Origin: Bacillota bacterium
GTDB lineage: Bacteria > Bacillota > Clostridia > Acetivibrionales > Acetivibrionaceae
Assembly (NCBI GenBank): GCA_023421115.1
Contig: JAEZUI010000154.1
Span: forward strand, 41,608 to 105,607
Direction: 5' to 3'
DNA: 64,000 nt
Part shown: positions 8,147 to 18,026 of the stretch, in pieces
Position numbering within the stretch: position 1 is the stretch's first letter
Layout of the letters: each line of letters begins with the position of its first letter
Translations under genes and position numbers: made by a program
The notes under the pieces: model-generated
Told to the model about the DNA's origin: nothing
What the model saw: the letters and a program-made list of their open reading frames with translations, nothing else
Databases searched by the model: none

Positions 8147-8836
8147 ACTTATCTCCTCCTAAAGCGTTACTAAAAATCTGACTATTAAACATAATTAGAA
8201 GCTTAGATATTATGGAAATAAATAGTTTGTTCTGATTCACTAAAGCACCTAAAGTTTTTTATAGTAACTTCTGTGAGAAACAACTTTATCAACTCCCAAT
8301 AAAATTTTCGTACTTGAACAATCTTCTCGGATAACTGTTAAATTCGCATTATTGCTATAATCAAACTTTATATCATGCAATATGAACTTCCCATTTTAGA
8401 CAATAGTTTCAGTTATAATATTGATTTATTTTCTTTTTCTATTTTATCATATTCGACTACAATTTCCCATCTAAAAATCTCTTTAAAACTTTAGTTTTCT
8501 TCTTTGCTATAGATCACTAGTTTCTTCTTTAGTACTCCTAAAAACTCTCAAACAGCTTCTAGTAAGCTTTGATTTCCAACGTCTTAAAAAGTCATTCTCT
8601 CTTAGCATCACCCCTGTAGGTGATATAGAATTATTGAATAACCCGTTGCCGACACTGTCGGCAAGCTGCATCTCTGTGGGGTGAGAACCCCACTATTCCT
8701 GCCTTACCTTAAAAGAAAGAGGTCTTCCATGACCTCTTTCTTCCTGCCTTACCTTAAAAGAAAGAGGTCTTCCATGACCTCTTTCTTCCTGGTCGGGTCT
8801 TCCTTAAGGAAGGTTTTCTAATAATGAGAAAAAAGT
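8147..8836. other. 690-base non-coding region with stacked hairpins
   Basis: No reading frame with a ribosome site was found. The part next to the 69-residue gene is AT-rich and holds a cttctaatta motif (about 8190). The part next to the primase gene holds a series of stem-loops: ttgccgaca...tgtcggcaa (about 8646-8664), gtggggt-gaga-accccac (about 8676-8693), and two tandem copies of a 45-base unit (listed separately). This is most likely a transcription barrier separating the replication block from the accessory block. Confidence 0.55.
8698..8820 (-). repeat. Tandem 45-base hairpin repeat acting as stacked terminators
   Basis: Two identical 45-base units (8698-8742 and 8743-8787) each contain the perfect hairpin aagaaagaggtc / gacctctttctt with a 6-base loop. 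A third palindrome (cttccttaaggaag, near 8810) follows toward the primase gene. On the minus strand each stem is followed by a short T-run. Position directly downstream of the TOPRIM gene fits strong, repeated intrinsic termination. Confidence 0.7.
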
Positions 8837-9889
8837 TCATAGTTCTAATTCCTCCAGTGATTTTTCATCAATAGCATCTTTTTCAAATGCTACTCTTAGT
8901 TCATTTTCTCTGATATTATCTAAGTCCGTTGGTGTTTTACCTTCTCTTATTCCAAGCAAATCCTGATTAAAATCCTTGAGATGTGGTTTATGAATTGCAA
9001 CATCATAGCCCATCTCACTATATTTTTCACACCATTTTCTTGCTGCTAACTGGCCCCAATTTCTATAATTGTCGTCTTTATCCCTTGCAAGATAATCATT
9101 ATCCAATGCGAATACAATTTTATTAATTTCAGGGTGCCAGCTTAAATACCTTTCAAGAGCTCCATCCCAAACACATCCAAGAGAAATCCTATGGTCATCC
9201 TTCCAATCTTTTTTAAACATACTTGCAAGTGTAGCATGGCTCATAGCATCAATAGGGCTTTCACATACAAACAGAAGATTCCCTTTTCCTTCTATAACAA
9301 AAGGGTAGCTTTTATCAGAATTAACTGCATCCATTTTAAATGGTTTGCTCCCATATGTACCTCGCATAGAACAGTATTTTGCAGTTCCGGTCTCATCATA
9401 TCCAACAAAAACACAGTTTCCATACTTTGCTTCCTGATAAATTTTCTTCTCATTCATTAATACTGATACAATTTGACAATCAATACCCCTTATAGAAATC
9501 AAATACCAATAAACCCTTTTGAAGTTTTCTGCTTTATCCGGAAGAATTACCTCCCCTTTCTCTTCTTTAACATAAGCTACACTCTCACGAATATAGCTCT
9601 CATAACGTTCTCCTATCAGCATTGCTACAGCCTCCTGATAAGATGCGTTCCCATATTTCATCACAAAATCAATTGGACCACCTTTTTCGTCGGCAGTCCA
9701 ATGATAAAAACGATTGCTATCTTTGAATATATATAGTCCTCCTGATTGTTTAGCATGCATTGCTTTGCGACCGCCTTTTTCAAGTTGAAAACCATATTGT
9801 CGTGCAAGGTCAAGTAAGTTTACGCTGTTAGCACGTTGGATTTCTTCATCAGTGAAATGGCGGTATGTTTTTTTTATTTCTGTGGTCAT
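8837..9889 (-). CDS. DUF3991/TOPRIM-domain primase-like protein
   Basis: The start is ATG 9887-9889 (MTTEIKK), preceded by ggaggtgcattta; an earlier in-frame ATG at 9904 has no ribosome site. The 350-residue protein resembles the CHC2/TOPRIM-type proteins of integrative elements. The N-terminal 100 residues (DLARQYGFQLEKGGRKAMHA, then FKDSNRFYHW) look like the zinc-finger-like DNA-binding part, with the usual cysteines absent. The C-terminal half shows a TOPRIM core, with the Glu of VCESPIDAMSH and the Asp pair region of FALDNDYLARDKD. Such proteins are thought to act in replication or primer synthesis of the transferred strand. It lies 20 bases downstream of the giant methylase/helicase gene and its ribosome site overlaps that gene's end. 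Confidence 0.75.
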   Translation of the reverse strand: MTTEIKKTYRHFTDEEIQRANSVNLLDLARQYGFQLEKGGRKAMHAKQSGGLYIFKDSNRFYHWTADEKGGPIDFVMKYGNASYQEAVAMLIGERYESYIRESVAYVKEEKGEVILPDKAENFKRVYWYLISIRGIDCQIVSVLMNEKKIYQEAKYGNCVFVGYDETGTAKYCSMRGTYGSKPFKMDAVNSDKSYPFVIEGKGNLLFVCESPIDAMSHATLASMFKKDWKDDHRISLGCVWDGALERYLSWHPEINKIVFALDNDYLARDKDDNYRNWGQLAARKWCEKYSEMGYDVAIHKPHLKDFNQDLLGIREGKTPTDLDNIRENELRVAFEKDAIDEKSLEELEL

Positions 9890-9909
9890 TAAATGCACCT
9901 CCATTTCTG

Positions 9910-12900
9910 CTATCTTTCAGCAATTGCCATTTCACATTTCAATTCCTCTGCCTGATAGTTATTTTCATTTCCTTGCCCATTTTCGTCAACAATTATCTCT
10001 TCCTGCTCTTGTAGCTCTTTAAACTCCAATTTAGTGTTTATCTCTGCCTGGCGAGCTGAAAATTCATTCAGACGATCTTCAAATTCAAAGGGCTTGTCTA
10101 CTTCTGCCTTTGCTTCTTCAAGTTGTACTTTTGCATCCTCCAATTTCCTAACAGTATCATTAAGAACACCGTCAATTCTTTCTACAGCATTTTCTATTCT
10201 TGTAATACAGCCAAGTTCAGAATTACTAAACTCCGCACGATAAGTCAAAGTCCCTTTAATCTGCACCTCTATCTGCTCAAAACCTGTTCGAGCAAGTAAA
10301 ATCTTAAAGCCACGATAATGACCGGCTTCAACTGGATCACCATTTATAGCAATATCATTAATTTTACTCATCACAAGAAGTCTTTCACCTGCTTTTACCC
10401 TTTCATCAAATGCTTTCCCATCAATATTCATTATGAAATCCTGAGAAGTAGACTTATCCCTCAAACCAATATCCTTTATTAATCCTTCAATCCGCTGTTC
10501 ACAATGGGCTATCAAGCCAGGATATTTGCTTTCAACATTCCTCTTTAGAATTATCCTTTCATTGTTCCAATTCGCTTTTAAAAGTTTTAACCTTGTAACT
10601 TCATTATCCACTTCCATTTTCTCAGCCAATAAAGGATTTGAAGTTGCAATAGCCTTTACCTCAGCTGCCGATAAAACCGTCTCATCCATATCCTCACAAG
10701 AACGTGAAATGCTTTTCCCTGTCATTACCTGACTTATATACTTCAGTTTTTGCTCTTGAATCTGCCACAGATAAGCATCAAAGGTACCTTTTGTAACATA
10801 CCTAAAGATGTTTACTACCGGATTTTCATTCCCCTGTCTTAGGATTCTGCCATCCCGCTGCTCAATATCACTTGGTCTCCACGGACAATCAAGGTGGTGT
10901 ACAGCAATGAGTTTATTTTGAACATTTGTACCAGTTCCGAGTTTTGACGTACTTCCAAGCAGTATTCTGACATTACCAGCTCTTACCCTTTCAAATAATG
11001 CTTCTCTTTGCTCATCCGTCTTTGCATCATGAACAAAAGCTATCTCTTCAGCATTAATACCTTTCTCAATGAGACAGTCCTTAATTTCATCATAGACATT
11101 GAACTGACCCGGCTTTGGAGTACCCGAATCGCAAAAAATAATTTGTGTTGAACGGGATTCTTTTGTATCTTTCCATACTTCAAAAACCTTACGGATGGCA
11201 ATATTAAGCTTACTTTCCTCATCATTTGGAGCTTCTCCAATTACTAACCGTGGATCAATCGACATGAGCTTGGCTTCATTTGTTAGTTTCAGCATATTAT
11301 CTACACATGCTTCTACTTCTTTGGTTCGGATTTTCTCAGCCCTTTCAACAAAGGTTTCCATAAGCATTTTCTGAAATTTGGTTGCTTCTGTAGCAATAAT
11401 CGTTGCTTTACCACCATCAATATCAGGTGTTGGAAGTTTTAGCATATCTGCCGTCTGTATGTCCGCCACAAGCCCAAACATATTCATAAGTTCAGGCAGA
11501 TTATGAAATTTAGCGAAACGATTTCTCATTCGGTATCCAGATCCTTCAGGAGTAATTTCCAAGGAAGATACCACTTCTCCAAATGTAGCTGCCCAACTGT
11601 CAAAATAGTTAAGTCCCATCTTTTGAATCAACTGTGGTTGCAGGAATTTTTGCATCACATACATCTCACTCATACTGTTTGAAATAGGGGTTCCGGTGGC
11701 AAATACAACTCCTTTTCCATTATTAATTTCTTGGAGATATTGACACTTCAAAAGCATATCTGAGGCTCTTTGGCTTGATGATTTTCCAATCCCTGCTACA
11801 TTCTTCATTTTTGTATAAGTGAAACAATTCTTATAAACATGGGCTTCATCTACAAACATGTAATCCGCCCCTAATTGTTCAAATGTTAAAAGGTCATCTT
11901 TCTTTCCCTCTGCCAAAAGCTTTGTAAGCCTGTTTTTAAGGTTGTTCTGAAAGATGACCATTTGTTTTATTGACCAATTATCTCCCTTTTCATCACGAAT
12001 CTTTTTTATAACATAAGAGATTTGATTAATCTCATCATTAAGCTGCCTTTCCTGACGCTCTTTTGATACAGGTATTCTTTCAAACTGGCTATGACCAATA
12101 ATGATTGCATCATATTCACCCATAGCAATATGAGAAACAAATTTATTACGGTTGGCTTTTTCAAAGTCTTTCTTTGTTGTCACCAGTATTTTAGCCTGTG
12201 GAAAGAACCTATAAAATTCTTTTGCCCATTGCTCTGTCAAATGGTTTGGGACTACATACATTGGTTTCTTGATTGCACCAATGCTTTTTAGATACATTCC
12301 TGAAGCAATAAGTGCTGCTGTTTTACCTGCACCAACTACATGTCCGGCTAATCCTGTACCGGAATATATAACCCTGGCAGCAAAGTTCATTTGGTGAGGT
12401 CGAAGTTTTATCTCATCACTCATTCCTTGAAAAAACAAGTGAGAACCATCATAAACTCTAGGTCTTATGATATTAAATTTGTCATTATAGATTTTTAGCA
12501 GTATCTCTGCCCTATCTTTTTCATTAAACAACCAACCTGCAAAAGCTTCTTTTATCTGATTTTGCTTAGCTCTCGCTATCATGGTTTCATTAGCATTGAT
12601 GACATATTTGATTTGGTCCTTACCATTTGAATCTACATAAGGAACAGGATCTCTTACTGTAGTACTTTGGAGATTTAAGCAATCCTCAAAAATCTGATAT
12701 GCATTTACTCTTTTTGTTCCATAGGTATTGTTAACTTTTACTGAGCTTGAATCTCTTGCCTTATTTAACACACGCCATTGTGTTGTAAATTCCATATAGT
12801 CGATATCTATAGTGTCTTTTAGATAATACGGAGTTCCAAAGGTTTCATGCATAAATTGACGATAATATTCTATAGGTATCCAAGGTGAGCCAATTCTAAA

Positions 12901-15900
12901 GTCGATTTCTCCAGGTAATAGTTTTTGAGGCTGCACTGCTTCTAAAGCTTTTACATTTCTCGAGAAAAGTTCAGGATATTCCTCTGCTTTCATTTTTGCA
13001 TACAAAAGCTTATCCTTTACTTGTCCACTTAAGTATTCCTCATTCACCTCCCATCCTTCATAGTAGTTCCCATAATACTTCTGAGGATTTAAATAAATCC
13101 TGTCTCCAAGTTCTCCTATTAACGTATCTGCACTTTTATTTGTCAAGGCTTCCATATAAGATAAATCTATTTTCATTTTTACATTTAGACTTATCTCAAG
13201 GGCTTCCTTTGCTGTTTCTGCATGTTGGGGTAAACGATATGATTTAATTGTTGCCCTATAAAATATTGGTGCTTTTGTCCATGTTTTTTTATCATGGCTC
13301 TGGTCTTCAATTGAACGAAGCAATGGGAACTGGTCATCATCTGAAAACACTGCTATATTTGCTTTATCATTTATAAAACCACACTCTCTTACAAAATCGT
13401 CATAAGTATCATTTAATTTGTTTTGTGCTTCTTTAAGCTCGCTAGGGACATATTCCCTTGTTTGTACCTCAATAACTTCTAATAAGGCTTCCCTTATTTC
13501 ACAAAGTCCTTTTATCCTATCTGCCTTTTTGCCGATGTAATCCTGTGGAATCAACTTGTTGTGTTCGCAGTAATAAATCTTATCTTCCATAACAGCATAA
13601 GTATAATTTTTCGTTCCAGTAGGAGCATCAATCTCTATCTTCTCATTATCAGGTTCATCTAACTCTTCTGCTGATATATCTGCCTCAGCACAGAATGTTG
13701 CATTAAGTTTAATAATAGCATCATTTAACTCTGCATTTAGGTCCTGTCCATCTGGTGCAATGCAAGCTGTTCCATCTTCATTTCCATACATATTTCTACT
13801 ATGCTGCATTTTCCCCAATATCATATCCGGATTATCAATAAAATACTGATTCATATGAATATAATCAGCCTTTCTGGTATCCGTGAAAACCCAATTAGGT
13901 AGAGAAAACTTGTCTAAATTCCTTGGGCTGCTATACTTTTGAAAAAATAGAATATCAGCTGTAACCTCAGTTCCTGCAAGAGCTTTGAAAGCATTATTAG
14001 GAAGTCTTATAGCTCCTATTAAATCTGCTCTTTCTGCTATATATTCACGAACTTTTGTATCTTTCTTATCCATGGTGCCTTTACTTGTTATAAATCCAAT
14101 GATTCCACCAGACTTAAGTAAATCCAATGACTTTGCAACGAAATAATCATGAATCAAAAAATCCTCATCAGCGTATCTTTTGTCATAAAGTTTAATATTG
14201 TTGAAAGGAATATTCCCGAGTATGATATCAAATGAATTGTCTTCATAATTTGTAGTTTCATAGCCCTGAACACTAATTTCAGCCTTCTGATAGAGCTGCT
14301 TTGCTATTCTCCCGGTGATACTGTCAATTTCAACACCATAAATAGCTGTTTCTTTAAGACTATCTGGAAGGACCGAAAAGAAATTTCCTGTTCCCATAGC
14401 TGGATCAAGTATCTTTCTATTTTTTCCACCTGCAAATCCAAACTGCATAATTGCATTGTACATATGCTTTATTAAGTCAGGTTCAGTGTAATATGCTGTT
14501 ATTGTTGAATTTTTTGCATCCTCATACTCTTTTTCATCGAGTAAATGTTTTAGTTCCTGATATTCATTCTCCCAACCTGCTACTGTATCAGAAAAAGCGT
14601 TTGCCAAACCACCCCAGCCTACATAACGTGCTAAAACTATCTGCTCATCATGATCTGCAAGGCGATTTTCACTTTCAATCCTTTTTAACATCTTAATGGC
14701 TTCAATATTGTTTTTATATTTGGTTTTTGCTCCATTTGGATAGAGATTATAGCGTTCTGAATACTGGAAGTTTATTTTATTTGGTGAATCTTCATTATAT
14801 TTCTCATCAGTTGAGAGTATTTCTTCTTGATTTTCTTCGGCTTCCAAGCTATTATTTTCTTTTTTCAAATTATCGGAGGTTCCCAGTTCTTCAAGTGGTT
14901 TGTCTAAAAGTACCGTTTTTTGCATTAAAAATGAGCCACTATCAAGTGACTCATCATGGGATGGTTTGTAATTTTCGTTATTAAGTTGGTTCATCTCACC
15001 TTGTATATCAGTTCGTTCAACACTATTTCCTCCGCTGTCGCCCTTAGGCTGTTCATATGTCTTGTCTTCTCCATTATATCCTCTGTCTTTGGTATTTGAT
15101 TCTCCATCAGCATCTGTTGCAGTATGTTCTCTATTCTCTCCACTGCTTCCTTCTGAACTTTGTGCATTATCTCCATCAGTGTTCCATCCATTTTCAAAAT
15201 CATATATCGCTGTGGGTTTTGTTCCTTTAGATATTCCATTGCCATCCTGCCGTATTTGCCCAGAGGCTGATCGTAATTGCTTTCGTTGGATATTTGAATA
15301 TTTGGAAGTTTCATTCCATCCTTCTCTGTATAATCCATCTTTAATATGTTCATTTCTATTATTCCTTTCCCTATCAAAAGTTTTGATACTTCTTTCAATT
15401 TCCATTAAAATACCTTTTGAAACTGCTGTAACCAAATGACCAAGCCTTGCAATTAAAGGCAATGTATTAAAATGTGCAATAGTTGCCATGCCATTTCCAA
15501 TATTTATTTCTTCATCAGATAATCCACATCTTTTCCCTACAAAATATGAAATACTATCGCTTATTAGTTCTTGAAGCTGCATCTGCAATCCATCCTGCGG
15601 AAGACTTTCAAACACACTATTTTCATCCTTCTCCTGAAAACTCTGTAATTGCAGGTATTGACTTTCCATAACAGCTTTATGGGATATTTGCTGAATACAT
15701 TCTGAGAAATCTTCTGTGTTTATACTATATTCTTTTGAAAAATGTTTAACAATATGTTTTTTGAGTTCACCATCAAACTTCCAGTTAGTAGCAGTGAATT
15801 CCTTACCGTGTGTCTGTGAGAAATCAAATAAATGTTTTATGGTAAGCCTTGCATTCTCATATTCACATACTGCAATCCCTGTAGAACCTTTATTAACATA

Positions 15901-16101
15901 CCTTCCAACTCTATTCCATATAGCTGTCGGTGCAAGCATTGTTACATTTGGATTCTGAGCAAATATAAGTAGCGTGTTATCAAAACTATATTTATATAAT
16001 GTTGATGCAAACCTTAGATAATCTCGCCAACTGCTTTCATTTCTTGTGATATGTGGAGCAATAGTTTCATATATCGTCTTTAACTTTTCATCTTTTCTCA
16101 A
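9910..16101 (-). CDS. Giant conjugative-element protein: ArdC-like + N6-DNA methylase + SNF2-type helicase
   Basis: The 2063-residue multidomain protein starts at TTG 16099-16101, 10 bases after ggagg and overlapping the parB stop as TTGA. Order of parts: an antirestriction ArdC-like N-terminus (about 1-110, TIAPHITRNESSWRDYLRFA); a long Asn/Ser/Glu-rich linker (about 230-460) of low complexity; a methylase domain with the SAM loop LDPAMGTGNFF (about 563) and catalytic NIPF in place of NPPY (about 631); then a helicase with Walker A GAGKTAAL (about 1255), DEAH (about 1417) and motif VI RDGRILRQGN (about 1748); and a coiled C-terminus. Such proteins are typical of Firmicutes ICEs and probably protect incoming DNA from restriction, but the enzymatic role is inferred. 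Confidence 0.85.
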   Translation of the reverse strand: MRKDEKLKTIYETIAPHITRNESSWRDYLRFASTLYKYSFDNTLLIFAQNPNVTMLAPTAIWNRVGRYVNKGSTGIAVCEYENARLTIKHLFDFSQTHGKEFTATNWKFDGELKKHIVKHFSKEYSINTEDFSECIQQISHKAVMESQYLQLQSFQEKDENSVFESLPQDGLQMQLQELISDSISYFVGKRCGLSDEEINIGNGMATIAHFNTLPLIARLGHLVTAVSKGILMEIERSIKTFDRERNNRNEHIKDGLYREGWNETSKYSNIQRKQLRSASGQIRQDGNGISKGTKPTAIYDFENGWNTDGDNAQSSEGSSGENREHTATDADGESNTKDRGYNGEDKTYEQPKGDSGGNSVERTDIQGEMNQLNNENYKPSHDESLDSGSFLMQKTVLLDKPLEELGTSDNLKKENNSLEAEENQEEILSTDEKYNEDSPNKINFQYSERYNLYPNGAKTKYKNNIEAIKMLKRIESENRLADHDEQIVLARYVGWGGLANAFSDTVAGWENEYQELKHLLDEKEYEDAKNSTITAYYTEPDLIKHMYNAIMQFGFAGGKNRKILDPAMGTGNFFSVLPDSLKETAIYGVEIDSITGRIAKQLYQKAEISVQGYETTNYEDNSFDIILGNIPFNNIKLYDKRYADEDFLIHDYFVAKSLDLLKSGGIIGFITSKGTMDKKDTKVREYIAERADLIGAIRLPNNAFKALAGTEVTADILFFQKYSSPRNLDKFSLPNWVFTDTRKADYIHMNQYFIDNPDMILGKMQHSRNMYGNEDGTACIAPDGQDLNAELNDAIIKLNATFCAEADISAEELDEPDNEKIEIDAPTGTKNYTYAVMEDKIYYCEHNKLIPQDYIGKKADRIKGLCEIREALLEVIEVQTREYVPSELKEAQNKLNDTYDDFVRECGFINDKANIAVFSDDDQFPLLRSIEDQSHDKKTWTKAPIFYRATIKSYRLPQHAETAKEALEISLNVKMKIDLSYMEALTNKSADTLIGELGDRIYLNPQKYYGNYYEGWEVNEEYLSGQVKDKLLYAKMKAEEYPELFSRNVKALEAVQPQKLLPGEIDFRIGSPWIPIEYYRQFMHETFGTPYYLKDTIDIDYMEFTTQWRVLNKARDSSSVKVNNTYGTKRVNAYQIFEDCLNLQSTTVRDPVPYVDSNGKDQIKYVINANETMIARAKQNQIKEAFAGWLFNEKDRAEILLKIYNDKFNIIRPRVYDGSHLFFQGMSDEIKLRPHQMNFAARVIYSGTGLAGHVVGAGKTAALIASGMYLKSIGAIKKPMYVVPNHLTEQWAKEFYRFFPQAKILVTTKKDFEKANRNKFVSHIAMGEYDAIIIGHSQFERIPVSKERQERQLNDEINQISYVIKKIRDEKGDNWSIKQMVIFQNNLKNRLTKLLAEGKKDDLLTFEQLGADYMFVDEAHVYKNCFTYTKMKNVAGIGKSSSQRASDMLLKCQYLQEINNGKGVVFATGTPISNSMSEMYVMQKFLQPQLIQKMGLNYFDSWAATFGEVVSSLEITPEGSGYRMRNRFAKFHNLPELMNMFGLVADIQTADMLKLPTPDIDGGKATIIATEATKFQKMLMETFVERAEKIRTKEVEACVDNMLKLTNEAKLMSIDPRLVIGEAPNDEESKLNIAIRKVFEVWKDTKESRSTQIIFCDSGTPKPGQFNVYDEIKDCLIEKGINAEEIAFVHDAKTDEQREALFERVRAGNVRILLGSTSKLGTGTNVQNKLIAVHHLDCPWRPSDIEQRDGRILRQGNENPVVNIFRYVTKGTFDAYLWQIQEQKLKYISQVMTGKSISRSCEDMDETVLSAAEVKAIATSNPLLAEKMEVDNEVTRLKLLKANWNNERIILKRNVESKYPGLIAHCEQRIEGLIKDIGLRDKSTSQDFIMNIDGKAFDERVKAGERLLVMSKINDIAINGDPVEAGHYRGFKILLARTGFEQIEVQIKGTLTYRAEFSNSELGCITRIENAVERIDGVLNDTVRKLEDAKVQLEEAKAEVDKPFEFEDRLNEFSARQAEINTKLEFKELQEQEEIIVDENGQGNENNYQAEELKCEMAIAER

Positions 16102-17126
16102 AATGAATTAACCTCCTTCCTTTCAGGATGCATTTCAAAATACAGTTCAAGTGCTTCTTCCACCACCTTTTCAATTTCATTCGATTTAGCATCTGGAGAA
16201 AAAAACTTCGAATATAACTTATGCTTTATTTTAATTGGTGGAGTTGTTGATTTTGGCTTTTTATTTATCTCACCGGATAAAATTTGATATATGGCTTTTT
16301 CATTTAGTTTGCTATCATTTGAATAAATTCTTAGCATTTGTGTCTTCTTCATATCCACTTTAAACTCATTTTGAGATAGTACCTGTTCAATTTCTTTCTG
16401 CTCATTTTCTTTTAAATATGATATATCAACGGCACATCTGATAGAAATTTGATTGTTATCAATTCTATCTTTAAGTGCATTAGCTATCTTGTCAATTCTC
16501 AATAGTCTAGCAACTGTATTCTTTGAAAGTCCATACTCGCTGCCTACTTTTTCCCTTGTCGTTAACTTCTGCCCCACTGGGGCAGAAGTTTCATTTTCCC
16601 TTATATATTCAGGGTTTTCAAGTCTTTTAAGTTCATTAATTATGTCATTTCTTTTGCCCTGTGAAAACATCTTTGAGTGACTTAGAGAAAGTACCGTTGC
16701 TTTTTCAGATGGTAGCATATCTGTGAATGACCGCTGAATCACATTAGTTTCTACAACATACATAAGTGCTTCTTCATCTGTTAAATATTCCTTTACAATA
16801 CATGGCCCATCAGTAAGTCCTGCAAGCTTTGCTCCATTCATTCGATTATGACCTGCAAGCATTTCATACTCAAAACCATCTTCACCACATTCAATTTTCC
16901 TCACTATCATGGGAACCAAAATACCATTTGCCTTTATGCTTTCAACCAAGTCATCAAGCCGCTCATCTCTATATAATCTAAATGGATGATTTTGATAAGG
17001 TCGAATTTTATCGAAGGATATGGATAGAAATACTTTATCATTTGCTTGAATTGGTAATGTTGGTTCATCTGCCATTAATAATTCATCAAGGGATTTAACT
17101 TTTTTTGCAGTTGGTCTAGTTACCAT
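16098..17126 (-). CDS. parB: ParB/Spo0J-family partition protein
   Basis: The 342-residue protein has a ParB N-terminal nuclease-like domain (about residues 30-125: IRPYQNHPFR, then LAGHNRMNGAKLAG) carrying the box usually written GxxRxxA in related form. A helix-turn-helix follows (about 190-212: GSEYGLSKNTVARLLRIDKI). It binds parS-like sites and works with ParA to segregate the element. It overlaps parA by 11 bases and the methylase/helicase gene by 4, so the three genes form one translationally coupled operon. The gene name reflects the family; no parS site was identified in the window. Confidence 0.85.
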   Translation of the reverse strand: MVTRPTAKKVKSLDELLMADEPTLPIQANDKVFLSISFDKIRPYQNHPFRLYRDERLDDLVESIKANGILVPMIVRKIECGEDGFEYEMLAGHNRMNGAKLAGLTDGPCIVKEYLTDEEALMYVVETNVIQRSFTDMLPSEKATVLSLSHSKMFSQGKRNDIINELKRLENPEYIRENETSAPVGQKLTTREKVGSEYGLSKNTVARLLRIDKIANALKDRIDNNQISIRCAVDISYLKENEQKEIEQVLSQNEFKVDMKKTQMLRIYSNDSKLNEKAIYQILSGEINKKPKSTTPPIKIKHKLYSKFFSPDAKSNEIEKVVEEALELYFEMHPERKEVNSF

Positions 17127-17901
17127 TCATTATCAACTCCTTTGCCACTTCATCATAGGCAATTCCAGCTTTTGATTTCCTGTCAAAATCAATAATGCTC
17201 ATTCCATATCTATTTGCTTCTCCAACTCTTATGGAACGTGGTATATGTACTTTAAAAATCTTCATTCCATTTTTGTATGCTTCTGTTACCTCTTCACATA
17301 CTTCTCTATGAAGATTTGTCTGCATGTCACACATTGTTAGAAGGATTCCCTCAAACTGAATTTTTGGATTGATTCTTTTTCTTATCTTCAAGATGGTCTT
17401 TGTTAAGTCCGTTAGTCCCATTGTTGCATAATACTCCGGATTGATTGGAATGATTACACTGTCAGCAGCTGATAAAGCGTTGATAGTAAGTGGTCCTAAA
17501 GATGGATTTGTATCAATGAGAATATAGTCATAATCCTTTCTGAGTGGTTCCAGGATATTGGCAAGTAACTTCTCACTTCCCATTTCCATACGTAAGTTAG
17601 CTTCAACTACCGATAAATGAATACTGCTTGGAATAAAGTCCAGATTTCCATGGGTATAAATATATTCCTCTGGATATGGAAGCTGTTCCTCATCCATAGC
17701 CTTGTACATTATCTCGGCGATTGTGGTTGTCATTTTAGTATTCTCATCTGCAAATGATGAAGTAAGGTTGGATTGTGGGTCAAAATCTAAAGCCAGCACT
17801 TTCTTCCCCTGCTCACCAAGGGAAAATGCCATATTTCTTACACTGGTAGTCTTAGCTACACCACCTTTTTGGTTTGCAACTGCTATAATTTTTGCATTCA
17901 T
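17116..17901 (-). CDS. parA: ParA/Soj-family partition ATPase
   Basis: The 261-residue protein begins with the deviant Walker A motif AVANQKGGVAKTTSVRN (residues about 7-23; KGGVAKT with Ala where many have Gly) and has the switch II-like motif YILIDTNPSLG and FDPQSN. It is a ParA-type ATPase that positions the element with ParB. ATG 17899-17901 follows aaggatacct. It is the first gene of the element operon, just inside the right end; the AT-rich 17902-18015 upstream should hold its promoter. Confidence 0.9.
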   Translation of the reverse strand: MNAKIIAVANQKGGVAKTTSVRNMAFSLGEQGKKVLALDFDPQSNLTSSFADENTKMTTTIAEIMYKAMDEEQLPYPEEYIYTHGNLDFIPSSIHLSVVEANLRMEMGSEKLLANILEPLRKDYDYILIDTNPSLGPLTINALSAADSVIIPINPEYYATMGLTDLTKTILKIRKRINPKIQFEGILLTMCDMQTNLHREVCEEVTEAYKNGMKIFKVHIPRSIRVGEANRYGMSIIDFDRKSKAGIAYDEVAKELIMNGN

Positions 17902-18026
17902 AGGTATCCTTCTTTCTAAAATTTAAAAATTTTAATAATCAAATAGCAGATAGTTATCATAAGCATTTACTTTTACTTATTCAGCTTCTAAAGCTTATAT
18001 TTCTTTGATTCAAACCAATAAGATAA

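Noticed and set aside
14991..15398. Separate 135-residue protein within the giant element gene
   Set aside because: It is an alternative frame of the low-complexity linker of the methylase/helicase; no ribosome site and the main frame is continuous.
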